Part shown: positions 26,099-33,781 of the stretch, one piece after another
Position numbering within the stretch: the stretch's first letter is position 1
Layout: each line of letters starts with the position of its first letter
DNA from: Betaproteobacteria bacterium
Lineage (GTDB): Bacteria > Pseudomonadota > Gammaproteobacteria > Burkholderiales > Usitatibacteraceae
Length of the DNA stretch: 64,000 nucleotides
Direction: 5' to 3'
NCBI GenBank assembly: GCA_016711875.1
Contig: JADJSD010000001.1
Location: 1,240,001 to 1,304,000, forward strand
Made by a program: the position numbers and the translations under genes
Notes under the pieces: generated by a model
What the model saw: only the letters and a program-made list of their open reading frames with translations
Databases searched by the model: none
What the model was told of the DNA's origin: nothing

Positions 26099-26871
26099 GG
26101 CACGTTCACGTCGAGCTTGCGGGGGTTGGGGGGGATCCACGATTCGAGGTAGTAGAGGGCGAGGCCGCGTCCCGCGTAGGCGACGCTCTCGAGCAGCATG
26201 CCGCGCGTGCCGGGCTTGAGGGAAAGTGCCTTGAGCGCCTCGGGCGGCAGCTTCGCGAGCGTGATCGTCTGCTCGACGTGGGTGACGGGCATGCTCGAGA
26301 CGCTGGCGAGCAGCTGCTTCAGGTTGGCGCCGTCCAGCGCGGCGAGCGACTTCTGGCTCACCGCGGGAAAGGTGTCGGCGCTGAAGTAGAAGCGGTTGTA
26401 GACGTCGAACTCGCGGTTCACCGACAGGCGTCGCTCGACGCACACGATCTCGTCGCCCTTCTGCTTCAGGGGCTCGGACCACGGCCCCTGTTCGGCCACG
26501 CGCCGCCGTCCGAGCGCCTTGGGGTAGAGCGGCAGGAATTCGGGCTCGCCTTCGACCCCGCGAAAGCGCAGGTGCAGCGGCGCGTCGATGGGCGCGCGGC
26601 TCTCGGCCACGAAGGTGCCGCTGCCCTGCGTGCGCACCACGAGCCCTTCGTCGACCAGCGCGCGCAGGGCCCGCTGCACCGTCCCCAGGCTGAAGGGCGA
26701 GAGGCTCGCGAGTTCGGCCTCCGTGGGCAGCCGGTCGCCGGGCTTCCAGTGCCCGGCCTTGAGCGCCGCGTGGAACATCTCGCGCAGCTGCGCGTACTTG
26801 GTGAGGCCGGGCACGCCGGACGGGCGGTATTTCGCGAGGAAGGCGCGGGTGGCGGCGGGCGTTTCGGGCAT
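26095..26871 (-). CDS. GntR-family transcriptional regulator (HutC/UTRA type)
   Basis: This is a 258-residue regulator with an N-terminal winged helix: KPGDRLPTEAELASLSPFS, then GTVQRALRALVDEGLVVRTQGSGTFV. A UTRA-like effector domain follows (LLESVAYAGRGLALYYLESWIPPNP at the end). The start is the ATG at 26871; a longer frame to 26988 runs into the promoter and is rejected. The gene heads an operon with denD, hyi and an MFS gene and is divergent from a TctC gene. A perfect palindrome in the gap is its likely operator. Confidence 0.9.
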   Translation of the reverse strand: MPETPAATRAFLAKYRPSGVPGLTKYAQLREMFHAALKAGHWKPGDRLPTEAELASLSPFSLGTVQRALRALVDEGLVVRTQGSGTFVAESRAPIDAPLHLRFRGVEGEPEFLPLYPKALGRRRVAEQGPWSEPLKQKGDEIVCVERRLSVNREFDVYNRFYFSADTFPAVSQKSLAALDGANLKQLLASVSSMPVTHVEQTITLAKLPPEALKALSLKPGTRGMLLESVAYAGRGLALYYLESWIPPNPRKLDVNVP

Positions 26872-26910
26872 GGCGGATCGGGCGGTGGCGGGGGCGGGCG
26901 GCCGCGGGCG

Positions 26911-26940
26911 TTGACGGCCAATACTATATAGCACTACAGT
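26911..26940 (+). promoter_or_regulatory. Candidate promoter for the TctC/flavoprotein pair
   Basis: TTGACG (26911-26916), a near-consensus -35, is followed after 18 bases by TACAGT (26935-26940), a 4/6 match to TATAAT. It lies about 75 bases before the TctC ATG, in the AT-rich gap divergent from gntR. The GntR-type palindrome overlaps it. Elements are seen; activity is inference. Confidence 0.45.
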
Positions 26941-26944
26941 ATTG
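26919..26944. promoter_or_regulatory. Candidate GntR operator palindrome
   Basis: The arms CAATACT and AGTATTG are perfect inverted repeats separated by 12 bases, in an AT-rich island of otherwise very GC-rich DNA. It lies between divergent gntR and TctC genes and covers the spacer and -10 of the candidate TctC promoter, so binding should repress transcription. No experiment is available from sequence. Confidence 0.55.
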
Positions 26945-27014
26945 CAGCATAACAAGACCACTTCACCGTGAATCGCCGTCCCGCGCAAGGGCCGGCCCCG
27001 CCCCCGGAGGCTCC

Positions 27015-27977
27015 ATGAAACTCGTCACCCCGCTCGTCGCGCTCGCCCTGGCGGCCGCCTCGTCCCTCGCCCAGGCCCAGGCCTGGCCCACCAAGCCCGT
27101 GAAGATCCTCTTCGGTTTTCCGGCCGGCAGCGCGACGGACATCATCGCGCGCAACGTCGGCCAGAAGCTCTCGGAGAAATGGGGCCAGCCCGTCGTCATC
27201 GACAACCGGCCCGGCGCGGGCGGAAACCTGGGGACCGAGCTCGCCGCCAAGGCCCCGGCCGACGGCTACACGATCTTCTTCGGCACCGTCGCCAACGCGA
27301 TCAGCACGAGCTACTACTCGAAACTGGGCTACGACTACCTCAAGGATTTCGCGCCGGTCACGCTGGTGGCCACGACGCCGCTCGTGCTGGTCGCGAACCC
27401 CGGCGTCCCGGTGAACAACGTGAAGGAGCTCATCGCCTACGCCAAGGCGAACCCCGGCAAGCTCAACTTCGGCTCGGGCGGCACGGGCACCTCCAACCAC
27501 CTCGCGGGCGAGATGTTCAAGGCCTACACCGGGACCGACATGCAGCACGTGCCGTACAAGGGCACGCCGGCGGCCCACGCGGACCTGCTGGGCGGCCAGA
27601 TCGGCCTGCTCTTCGACAACATCGTCGCCGTGATGGGCCACGTGAAGAGCGGCAAGGTGAAGGCCCTCGCCGTCACCAGCGCCAATCGCGCCGCCTCGCT
27701 CCCGGACGTCCCGACGGTGGCCGAATCCGGCGTGCCGGGCTTCGAGGCCGTCTCCTGGATCGGCGCGCTGGTCCCGACGGGAACGCCCAAGGACATCGTC
27801 GACAAGATCCACACGGACATGGTGGCGGTCCTGAAGATGCCCGACGTGCGCGAGAAGCTGGGCGCGAGCGGCGCGGTGCTGGTCGGCAACACGCAGGCGG
27901 AGTTCGCCGCGTGGAACCGGAACGAAATCGAGAAGTGGGCGAAGGCGGTCAAGGCCTCCGGCGCGAAGGGCGACTGA
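27015..27977 (+). CDS. TctC/Bug-type solute-binding protein (second copy)
   Basis: This is a 320-residue periplasmic binding protein with a signal peptide ending near SLAQAQ. Bug-family signatures are PVKILFGFPAGSATDIIAR, QPVVIDNRPGAGGNLGTE and MQHVPYKGTPAAHADLLGG. It is the second such protein in the window and again has no TctA/TctB partner. The flavoprotein gene follows with its ATG overlapping the TctC stop by one base, suggesting coupling. Control by the divergent GntR regulator is likely. Confidence 0.92.
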   Translation: MKLVTPLVALALAAASSLAQAQAWPTKPVKILFGFPAGSATDIIARNVGQKLSEKWGQPVVIDNRPGAGGNLGTELAAKAPADGYTIFFGTVANAISTSYYSKLGYDYLKDFAPVTLVATTPLVLVANPGVPVNNVKELIAYAKANPGKLNFGSGGTGTSNHLAGEMFKAYTGTDMQHVPYKGTPAAHADLLGGQIGLLFDNIVAVMGHVKSGKVKALAVTSANRAASLPDVPTVAESGVPGFEAVSWIGALVPTGTPKDIVDKIHTDMVAVLKMPDVREKLGASGAVLVGNTQAEFAAWNRNEIEKWAKAVKASGAKGD

Positions 27978-29365
27978 TGAACGCCTCAGTGAAGACGATC
28001 CACGAGCCCGCCCGCGACATTCCCGTCCTGCTCGAGGCGGACGTGGTGGTGGTGGGCGGCGGAACGACCGGCCCGCTCGCGGCCATCGCCGCCGCGCGCC
28101 GCGGCTGCAAGGTGGCGCTCATCGAACGCTTCGGCTCCCTGGGCGGCATCCTCACCCTGGGCCTCAACACCAAGCCCTCGGGCGCGCTGGTGGGCGGCAT
28201 CCCGCGCGAGATCTGGGACCTCGCGAGGAAGGCGGGCGGTGCCGGCAAGGACTACCAGGCCATCACCAAGACGGGCGGCGTGAAGCTCGCCTCGCCCACG
28301 GACCCCGAGGTCATGAAGATGCTGCTCACGCGCCTGTGCGCGGAGGCCGGGGTGCAGATCCTCTTCGAGACCTTCGTCTCCAACCCGGTCGTCGAGGACG
28401 GCACCGTGAAGGGCGTGGTCATCGAAGGCAAGGCGGGCCGCCAGTTCGTGGGCGCGAAGGTGATCGTGGACTGCTCGGCCGACGCCGACATGGCCGCCAA
28501 GGCCGGGGCGCCCTTCATCATGGGCACGGGCGGGGTCGACCCGCGCATGCAGCCCGTCTCGATGTACTACATCATGAAGAACGTCGACGTGAAGCGCCTC
28601 GCCGTGTGGGCGAAGACCTGCGCCGACGTGCCCGCGCAGGCCATTCCCGCGAACGACGAGGACCTGGGCTACAACCTCTGGCTCACGGGCTTCAACAACA
28701 TGCTCAAGGCCTTCCAGGCCGAGACGGGCGTCGTGCTCCAGCGCGAGAACATCACCCTCAAGACCACCGACGGGCAGATGTACGTCAACGCGACGCGCGT
28801 GCTGGGCGTGAACGTGTTCGACCCGGGCGAGTTCACGAAGGCGGTGCTGGAATGCTACCGGCAGATCGAGGGCGTCTCGCGCTTCCTCATCGAACGGGTC
28901 CCGGGATTCGAGAACGCGCGCATCGGCCAGCTCTCGCCGATCCTGGGCGTGCGCGAGACGCGCCACATCGCCGGGGAATACACGCTCACGGGCCCGGACA
29001 CGATCCAGGGCACGCGCTTCGAGGATTCCATCGCCGCGGATGCCTCCGCGCTCGACATCCACGAGCCCAAGGGAGGCGACGTCGATTTCCAGAGCATGCC
29101 GCCCTACGAGATTCCCTACCGGTGCCTCGTGCCGCAGAAGATCGAGCAGATCCTCGTGGCCGGCCGCTGCATCTCCGCCGACCACGACGCCCACGCACGC
29201 TCGCGCAACATGCCGGCGTGCATGGCGACGGGGCAGGCGGCGGGTACGGCCGCGGCGATCGCGGTGGAGGAGGGCACGACCGTGCGCAACGTGCCGGTCG
29301 CCAAGGTGCAGGCGGCGCTGCGCGGCCTGGGGATGCCGCTGCACTCGGAGGAGATCGTCGGCTAG
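27977..29365 (+). CDS. FAD-dependent oxidoreductase (FAD_oxidored-type)
   Basis: This is a 462-residue flavoprotein. The FAD-binding Rossmann motif VVVVGGGTTGPLAAIAAARR is at about residues 25-44, with VALIERFGSLGG just after it. The C-terminal part shows the second FAD contact, VAGRCISADHDAHARSRNMP followed by ACMATGQAAGTAA. This combination is typical of the PF12831-like FAD-dependent oxidoreductases near TctC proteins. The substrate is unknown; the context of sugar-acid catabolism (DenD, Hyi) suggests oxidation of an imported hydroxyacid. The stop codon at 29363-29365 ends the pair. Confidence 0.85.
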   Translation: MNASVKTIHEPARDIPVLLEADVVVVGGGTTGPLAAIAAARRGCKVALIERFGSLGGILTLGLNTKPSGALVGGIPREIWDLARKAGGAGKDYQAITKTGGVKLASPTDPEVMKMLLTRLCAEAGVQILFETFVSNPVVEDGTVKGVVIEGKAGRQFVGAKVIVDCSADADMAAKAGAPFIMGTGGVDPRMQPVSMYYIMKNVDVKRLAVWAKTCADVPAQAIPANDEDLGYNLWLTGFNNMLKAFQAETGVVLQRENITLKTTDGQMYVNATRVLGVNVFDPGEFTKAVLECYRQIEGVSRFLIERVPGFENARIGQLSPILGVRETRHIAGEYTLTGPDTIQGTRFEDSIAADASALDIHEPKGGDVDFQSMPPYEIPYRCLVPQKIEQILVAGRCISADHDAHARSRNMPACMATGQAAGTAAAIAVEEGTTVRNVPVAKVQAALRGLGMPLHSEEIVG

Positions 29366-29409
29366 GGCCGTATCGCCGGCCAAGGGCGCCTCTTGCGGCA
29401 TCCGGCGAG

Positions 29410-29440
29410 TGGATCCAGAATGGAGCCATTGGATCCATTC
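29410..29440. promoter_or_regulatory. Candidate toxin-antitoxin autoregulatory operator
   Basis: The palindrome TGGATCCA occurs at 29410-29417 and again at 29430-29437, exactly 20 bases apart (two helical turns). A second inverted repeat, GAATGGA-N9-TCCATTC, spans 29418-29440. The element ends 10 bases before the antitoxin ATG, the usual place for ribbon-helix-helix autorepression. The repeat is seen; function is inference. Confidence 0.5.
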
Positions 29441-29450
29441 CGGAGCTTCC

Positions 29451-29759
29451 ATGCCCGTCAACCTGTCCGTGAAGAACGTGCCCGAGGCACTCGCCGCCAG
29501 ACTGCGGCGGCGGGCGGAGCGCAACCACCGCTCGCTCCAGGGCGAGCTCATGGCCATCCTCGAATCGGCGGCCCGCGAGAGCGCGACGACGACCGGCGCG
29601 CCCGTCGCGGCCTACGCCGCGGCGTCCGCCGAACCCCCGGGCGACCGGCTCCTGGCACGCCTCCTGGCGATCGCCGGCGACCGGGGCGTGGATGCGTCGA
29701 AGCGCCTCACGCGCGAGGAGGCCCACGACCGAGCCAGCCTCCGCAAACGGGGGGCCTGA
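29451..29759 (+). CDS. FitA/VapB-type ribbon-helix-helix antitoxin
   Basis: This is a 102-residue protein whose N-terminal part, VNLSVKNVPEALAARLRRRAERNHRSL, has the strand-helix-helix pattern of Arc/FitA-type DNA-binding antitoxins; QGELMAILESAAR is the second helix. The C-terminal tail is charged and probably wraps the toxin. The toxin gene starts two bases after its stop. The usual pair is self-repressing, and a repeated palindrome lies just upstream. It is longer than most antitoxins of this type because of an Ala/Thr-rich linker near residues 48-65. Confidence 0.8.
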   Translation: MPVNLSVKNVPEALAARLRRRAERNHRSLQGELMAILESAARESATTTGAPVAAYAAASAEPPGDRLLARLLAIAGDRGVDASKRLTREEAHDRASLRKRGA

Positions 29760-29761
29760 CG

Positions 29762-30181
29762 TTGGACATCGCGCACTGCCTGGACACCAACGTCCTGCTC
29801 TACGCCATCTCGCGCAACCCTCGGGAGGCGGCGAAGGCGCGGATTGCCCGCGAGTGGATCGCGCGGGAGGATTGGGGCGTGAGCGCCCAGGCGCTGCAGG
29901 AGTTCTACGTGAACGCCGTGCGGGCGCCGCAGACGCTCAGGCACGAGGACGCCGTCGCAATGATCGCGGAGATCGCCGATTCCCGGCCCGTGGCCGTCGT
30001 CGACGCCGCGCTCGTTCGCCAGGCCCTTCACCTGAAGGGGCGCTACGGCCTGGCGTACTGGGATGCGGCCATCGTCGCCGGCGCCCATCGTCTCGGTGCC
30101 GCGGTACTCGTGAGCGAGGATCTTTCCGACGGCCAGGATTACGCCGGCGTGCGGGTCCTCAATCCTTTCGCGCGCGCCTGA
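29762..30181 (+). CDS. PIN-domain ribonuclease toxin (VapC/FitB type)
   Basis: This is a 139-residue PIN-domain protein, probably an RNase silenced by the upstream antitoxin. The acidic active site is visible as CLDTNVLLYA with Asp8, a Glu in ALQEFYVN, and the Asp of YWDAAIVAGA. The chosen start is TTG at 29762, just after the antitoxin stop; no ATG precedes the first catalytic Asp, so TTG is the best available start. Its last 23 bases overlap the convergent metW gene. Confidence 0.85.
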   Translation: MDIAHCLDTNVLLYAISRNPREAAKARIAREWIAREDWGVSAQALQEFYVNAVRAPQTLRHEDAVAMIAEIADSRPVAVVDAALVRQALHLKGRYGLAYWDAAIVAGAHRLGAAVLVSEDLSDGQDYAGVRVLNPFARA

Positions 30182-30755
30182 ACCGAAAGACCGCGAGGCT
30201 TCCCAGCAGGTTCGGCAGCGTCTTCACCGCGCGACCGTCGTGGATCACGCTCTCGTCGAGGATCTCGGCGCCCACCTTCGCGCACAGGTCCTCGAAATCC
30301 TTCACCGTGCACAGGTGGATGTTGGGCGTGTCGTACCAGGCGTACGGCAGCTCTTCCGACACCGGCATGCGGCCGCGCAGGATGGCCAGGCGGTGCTTCC
30401 AGAAGCCGAAGTTCGGAAACGTGACGATGCCCTCGCGCCCGACGCGCAGCATCTCGCCCAGGATGCGGTCCGAGCGGTGCATGGCCTGCAGGGTCTGCGA
30501 GAGGATCACGAAGTCGAACGCGTCGTCCTCGAATGCCGAGAGGCCCGTCTCGAGGTCCATCTGGATCACGTTCACGCCGTGGCCCACGGAGGCGAGCACG
30601 CGGTCGTCGTCGCGCTCCACGCCGTAGCCCTCGACGCCGTTGGTGGCGACGAGGCCCGCGAGGAGCGTCCCGTCGCCGCAGCCCAGGTCGAGCACGCGCG
30701 CGCCCTCGGGAATCCACGAGGAGATGAGCTGGAAGTCGAAGCGCGGCGTCGCCAT
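30159..30755 (-). CDS. metW: Methionine biosynthesis protein MetW
   Basis: MetW is a SAM-dependent-methyltransferase-fold protein that associates with MetX in methionine synthesis; its exact activity is not settled. The 198-residue protein has ARVLDLGCGDGTLLAGL as the SAM-binding motif, and DFVILSQTLQAM. The ATG overlaps the metX stop by one base, so the pair is coupled. It is therefore under the same SAM-II leader as metX. The 3' end overlaps the PIN toxin gene by 23 bases. Confidence 0.95.
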   Translation of the reverse strand: MATPRFDFQLISSWIPEGARVLDLGCGDGTLLAGLVATNGVEGYGVERDDDRVLASVGHGVNVIQMDLETGLSAFEDDAFDFVILSQTLQAMHRSDRILGEMLRVGREGIVTFPNFGFWKHRLAILRGRMPVSEELPYAWYDTPNIHLCTVKDFEDLCAKVGAEILDESVIHDGRAVKTLPNLLGSLAVFRFRRARKD

Positions 30756-31981
30756 CAGCGGGGCGCCTCCTGCGACCGGAAGCCCTTCATCTCCTCGAGT
30801 TCCGTGCCGCCCACGATGAGCGGCCCCTGGCGCGCCCCGGCGCCGATCTCCCCCGCCACGTTGTCGAGATAGGCCGCCACCAGGCGGTGATAGTGCACGT
30901 CGTCCAGCAGGAACGCGTCGTGCCCGTGGGGCGCGTCGATCTCCGCGTAGGTGACCCGCCGCTTCGCCTTCACGAGCGCCTGCACGATCTCGCGCGAGCG
31001 CTCCGGCGGGAAGCGCCAGTCGCTCTTGAACGAGGCGAGGAAGAACCCGGCCCGGGCCGCCGACAGGGCCTTGGAAAGATCCCCGCCCGCTTCCTTGGCC
31101 GGGTCGAAGTAGTCCAGGGCCTTGGTCATGAGCAGGTAGGTGTTGGCGTCGAACACCTGCGCGAACTTGTCGCCCTGGTAACGCAGGTACGACTCGATCT
31201 CGAACTCCACCTCGTAGTTGAAGCCGTACTCGCCGCCTTTCACGTCGCGGCCGAACTTCTCACCGAGGAGGTCTTCCGACAGGTAGGTGATGTGCCCGAG
31301 CATGCGGGCGAGCTTGAGCCCGGTCGCGGGAATGGCGCCGTGCGCGTAGAAGTTGCCGCCGTGGAATTCCGGGTCCGAGACGATGGCCTGCCGCGCCACG
31401 TCGTTGAAGGCGATGTTCTGGGTGCTGAGCTTGGGCGCCGCGGCGATCACCAGGGCGTGGCGGATGCGATCCGGATACGAGATCGTCCACTGCAGCGCCT
31501 GCATGCCGCCCAGCGACCCGCCCAGGGCCCCCGCGAGCCTCTCGATGCCCAGCCGGTCCATGAGTCGCGCCTGCGAGGCGACCCAGTCCTCGACGGTCAC
31601 CACCGGGAAGGTGGCGCCGTAGGGTTGGCCCGTGGCGCGGTCGATCGACGAAGGCCCCGTGGAACCGTGGCAGCCCCCGAGGTTGTTCACGCCGATCACG
31701 AAAAAGCGGTTGGTGTCGACGGCCTTGCCGGGCCCGACCATGTTGTCCCACCAGCCGAGTTTCCTCGGGCCTTCCGCGTGCCAGCCGGCGACATGGTGGT
31801 TCCCCGAGAGCGCGTGGCACACGAGGATGGCGTTCGAGCGGTCCGCGTTGAGCGTCCCGTACGTTTCGTAGACGAGCTCGTACGAGGCGAGCGTGCGCCC
31901 GGCCTTGAGGATGAGCGGCTCCAGGAAGCCCGCGCGTTGCGGCGCGACCTCTCCCACGGAGCCTGGCGGAATGGCGGTCAT
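30755..31981 (-). CDS. metX: Homoserine O-acyltransferase MetX
   Basis: MetX acylates homoserine in the first committed step of methionine synthesis. Whether the donor is acetyl-CoA or succinyl-CoA cannot be decided by eye; many betaproteobacterial enzymes use succinyl-CoA. The 408-residue alpha/beta hydrolase has the nucleophile Ser156 in GALGGSLGGM, and a catalytic-His region DAPHGHDAFLLDD. Other signatures are VCHALSGNHHVAG and NNLGGCHGSTGP. The ATG at 31981 lies just beyond an intrinsic terminator, SAM-II aptamer and promoter, all on the minus strand, giving SAM-feedback control. Confidence 0.96.
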   Translation of the reverse strand: MTAIPPGSVGEVAPQRAGFLEPLILKAGRTLASYELVYETYGTLNADRSNAILVCHALSGNHHVAGWHAEGPRKLGWWDNMVGPGKAVDTNRFFVIGVNNLGGCHGSTGPSSIDRATGQPYGATFPVVTVEDWVASQARLMDRLGIERLAGALGGSLGGMQALQWTISYPDRIRHALVIAAAPKLSTQNIAFNDVARQAIVSDPEFHGGNFYAHGAIPATGLKLARMLGHITYLSEDLLGEKFGRDVKGGEYGFNYEVEFEIESYLRYQGDKFAQVFDANTYLLMTKALDYFDPAKEAGGDLSKALSAARAGFFLASFKSDWRFPPERSREIVQALVKAKRRVTYAEIDAPHGHDAFLLDDVHYHRLVAAYLDNVAGEIGAGARQGPLIVGGTELEEMKGFRSQEAPR

Positions 31982-31998
31982 GGTCCGATGAAAAGCAA

Positions 31999-32028
31999 AG
32001 CCCGACCGGCTTTCGCGAAGGTCGGGCT
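31999..32028 (-). terminator. Intrinsic terminator/attenuator in the metX leader
   Basis: In the minus-strand RNA, AGCCCGACC and GGTCGGGCT form a perfect 9-bp GC-rich stem around a 12-base loop, followed by TTGCTTTTC. It lies between the SAM-II aptamer and the metX ATG, so it would stop transcription before metX. The hairpin and T-run are seen; the role as the riboswitch output is inference. Confidence 0.75.
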
Positions 32029-32050
32029 CTCGGGTTCCGGGACGCCTGAT

Positions 32051-32107
32051 CTCGCTTTAGCCGCATTTATTAAGCGCCCGCAAGCTGAGTTCAAATTCGG
32101 CGCGTGG
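32051..32107 (-). promoter_or_regulatory. SAM-II riboswitch aptamer
   Basis: The minus-strand RNA matches the SAM-II (SAM_alpha) aptamer. A P1 stem, GCGCC (32103-32099) with GGCGC (32078-32074), encloses an AUUUGA-containing loop ending GCUUGC. After it come UUAAUAAAUG and GCUAAAG, the conserved 3' pseudoknot strand (compare the known AUAAAUGUAGCUAAA of the crystallised env87 aptamer). It sits upstream of metX, the usual class target. The class is best known from Alphaproteobacteria. Ligand binding is inferred from sequence identity to the class. Confidence 0.85.
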
Positions 32108-32111
32108 AGAG

Positions 32112-32140
32112 ATTATACGGCCGCGTCCCGGCGGGGACAA
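32112..32140 (-). promoter_or_regulatory. Promoter of metXW
   Basis: On the minus strand TTGTCC (32140-32135) and TATAAT (32117-32112) are separated by exactly 17 bases. The predicted transcript start near 32105 falls at the first base of the SAM-II P1 stem, so promoter and aptamer fit together with almost no extra leader. Confidence 0.8.
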
Positions 32141-32199
32141 TTGCCCGGTTGCCGGCTCTGGTATCTTCGGAAGATGCCCCCTCTAGCCCGGAGAACGAC

Positions 32200-32472
32200 A
32201 TGAAGAACGACCGCGTCCTCACCATCCACTTCGTCGACGGCAGCAAGCTCTCCTTCGACTTCCCGGAGCAGGCCGCGAACGCCGCCGCCAAGCAGATGAA
32301 GGTGGCCGATTTCATGACGGCCAAGCACCTGGTCGTCGACTCGGACGGCGGGCTCCTCATCTTCCCGGTGGTGAACATCAAGTACATATCCCTGCGGGGA
32401 CCGGCGGGCGCCTTCTGGAAGGAAGCGACGCTGCCCAAGGGCACGATCAAGGGCGCTCGCATCCGCGACTGA
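32200..32472 (+). CDS. Small conserved hypothetical protein
   Basis: This is a 90-residue soluble protein of unknown function. The start is the ATG at 32200, 12 bases after a GGAG-like site. It begins MKNDRVLTIHFVDGSKLSF and has a repeated beta-strand character with HLVVDSDGGLLIFPV and NIKYISL, suggesting a small beta-rich fold. There is no signal peptide or cysteine. It is divergent from metXW and convergent with an MFS gene; no functional inference is safe. Confidence 0.7.
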   Translation: MKNDRVLTIHFVDGSKLSFDFPEQAANAAAKQMKVADFMTAKHLVVDSDGGLLIFPVVNIKYISLRGPAGAFWKEATLPKGTIKGARIRD

Positions 32473-32482
32473 GCGCGCCGCC

Positions 32483-33781
32483 TCAGTTTCGGTGCGGGGC
32501 GGAACGGCTCAGGAGTGCAGGCGGGGCGGCGATCGGCCCGCGGGCGGGAAGCGTCGACAGGATCGCGACGCCGACGGCGAGAAAGGCGAGCAGGGAGAGA
32601 ATCGCCGCCGAATCGCTGCCCGTCGCCGTCGCCACCGCGCTGAAGGCGAGCGGCCCCACGGCCGCCGATAGCCGGCCGGCGGTGGCATTGAAGCCGAACA
32701 GCTCCGCCGCCTTGCCGGGCGTGGCGAGCTGGGAGAGCCAGGACCGGCTCACGGCCTGGATCGATCCGTAGACGAGGCCCAGCAGGGCGACCACCGCGAC
32801 GGGCGTCGTCCGCGCGGTGCCGAGAGCGAGGAGCACCACCGCGGCCGCGAGGATAGCCACCATGGCAAACGTCGTCCGCCTGGGCCCCCACCGATCCGCG
32901 CCGAGGCCGAACGCGAGCGTGGCCGGTGCCGCGATCGCGTGATAGAGCAAGGCGAGCCAGAGAAGGCCCTCGACGGTGAGCCCGAAGCGCTCGCGCAGGA
33001 TGATGGCGACGAAGACGACAAGGGTCACGAGCGCGTCGTTGATGAAGTAGTACCCCGCCAGGAATCGGAAGGGCTCGCGATGGCGACGCCAATGCCGGAG
33101 GGTGTTCCAGACGGTCGTGCCGGCGTCGCGTGCCGGCGCCACGGGCGGTTCGCCTGTCCGGCTTTCGCGGGCCAGGCCGCGTAGCCCCAGGAGGGCGGGT
33201 ACGGCCAACGCGGCGTAGAGGAGTCCGGCCAGCAGGAACACCTCGTCGAGCCGGGCGACCTGCGCCTCGGCCGGTGCCACGCGCACGATGGCGATCGCAG
33301 CGAGGATCGCGACGATGCCTCCGCATAGCCCGCTCGCCCACCCGAACGCCGACACGCGCCCGATCTTCGAGGCGTCCGCCACGCGGCGGACCAGCGAATC
33401 GTAGAGGGATGCCGCCAACGTGTAGCCGACCTGCGCCGCCACGAACAGCGCCGTGGTGAGGGCCATGGCCGCCGGGCCGGCGAGGGCCAGGGCGACCGTG
33501 GAAAGCGAACACAGCGCGGTCGCGGCCGCGAGCGGGCCGAGCCAGCGCCCGCGGGTGTCGACAAACGCGCCGACGAAAGGCGCCAGGACCCCCGCGATGC
33601 CGAACGAAAGCGCCGCGACTATCCCCCAGAGTGCCGTGGCATCGGCGCGCCCGGACGCGAGCCCCTGGACGAAGTAGACGCCGAAGAGCGACGGGAGCAG
33701 CGCGGCCCAGGTCGAACTCGAGACGTCGTAGAACGCCCAGGCGATCACCGGCCGGGTCCGCCTCCGGGAGGCCGGCATCAT
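32483..33781 (-). CDS. UMF1/Atg22-like MFS transporter
   Basis: This is a 432-residue membrane protein with about 12 hydrophobic segments. The opening VIAWAFYDVSSSTWAALLPSLFGVYF is typical of UMF1-type MFS proteins, and GFGWASGLCGG-like wording (AFGWASGLCGGIVA) and FNATAGRLSAAVGPL agree. Two ATG codons overlap at the start (33781 and 33778). The start overlaps the Crp-type regulator stop, so the two are an operon on the minus strand. The substrate is unknown; in bacteria such proteins are thought to export or import small metabolites. Confidence 0.83.
   Translation of the reverse strand: MMPASRRRTRPVIAWAFYDVSSSTWAALLPSLFGVYFVQGLASGRADATALWGIVAALSFGIAGVLAPFVGAFVDTRGRWLGPLAAATALCSLSTVALALAGPAAMALTTALFVAAQVGYTLAASLYDSLVRRVADASKIGRVSAFGWASGLCGGIVAILAAIAIVRVAPAEAQVARLDEVFLLAGLLYAALAVPALLGLRGLARESRTGEPPVAPARDAGTTVWNTLRHWRRHREPFRFLAGYYFINDALVTLVVFVAIILRERFGLTVEGLLWLALLYHAIAAPATLAFGLGADRWGPRRTTFAMVAILAAAVVLLALGTARTTPVAVVALLGLVYGSIQAVSRSWLSQLATPGKAAELFGFNATAGRLSAAVGPLAFSAVATATGSDSAAILSLLAFLAVGVAILSTLPARGPIAAPPALLSRSAPHRN

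Noticed and set aside
26872..26988. Upstream extension of the GntR regulator
   Set aside because: It would run through the AT-rich promoter and palindrome; the ATG at 26871 gives the family-typical protein.
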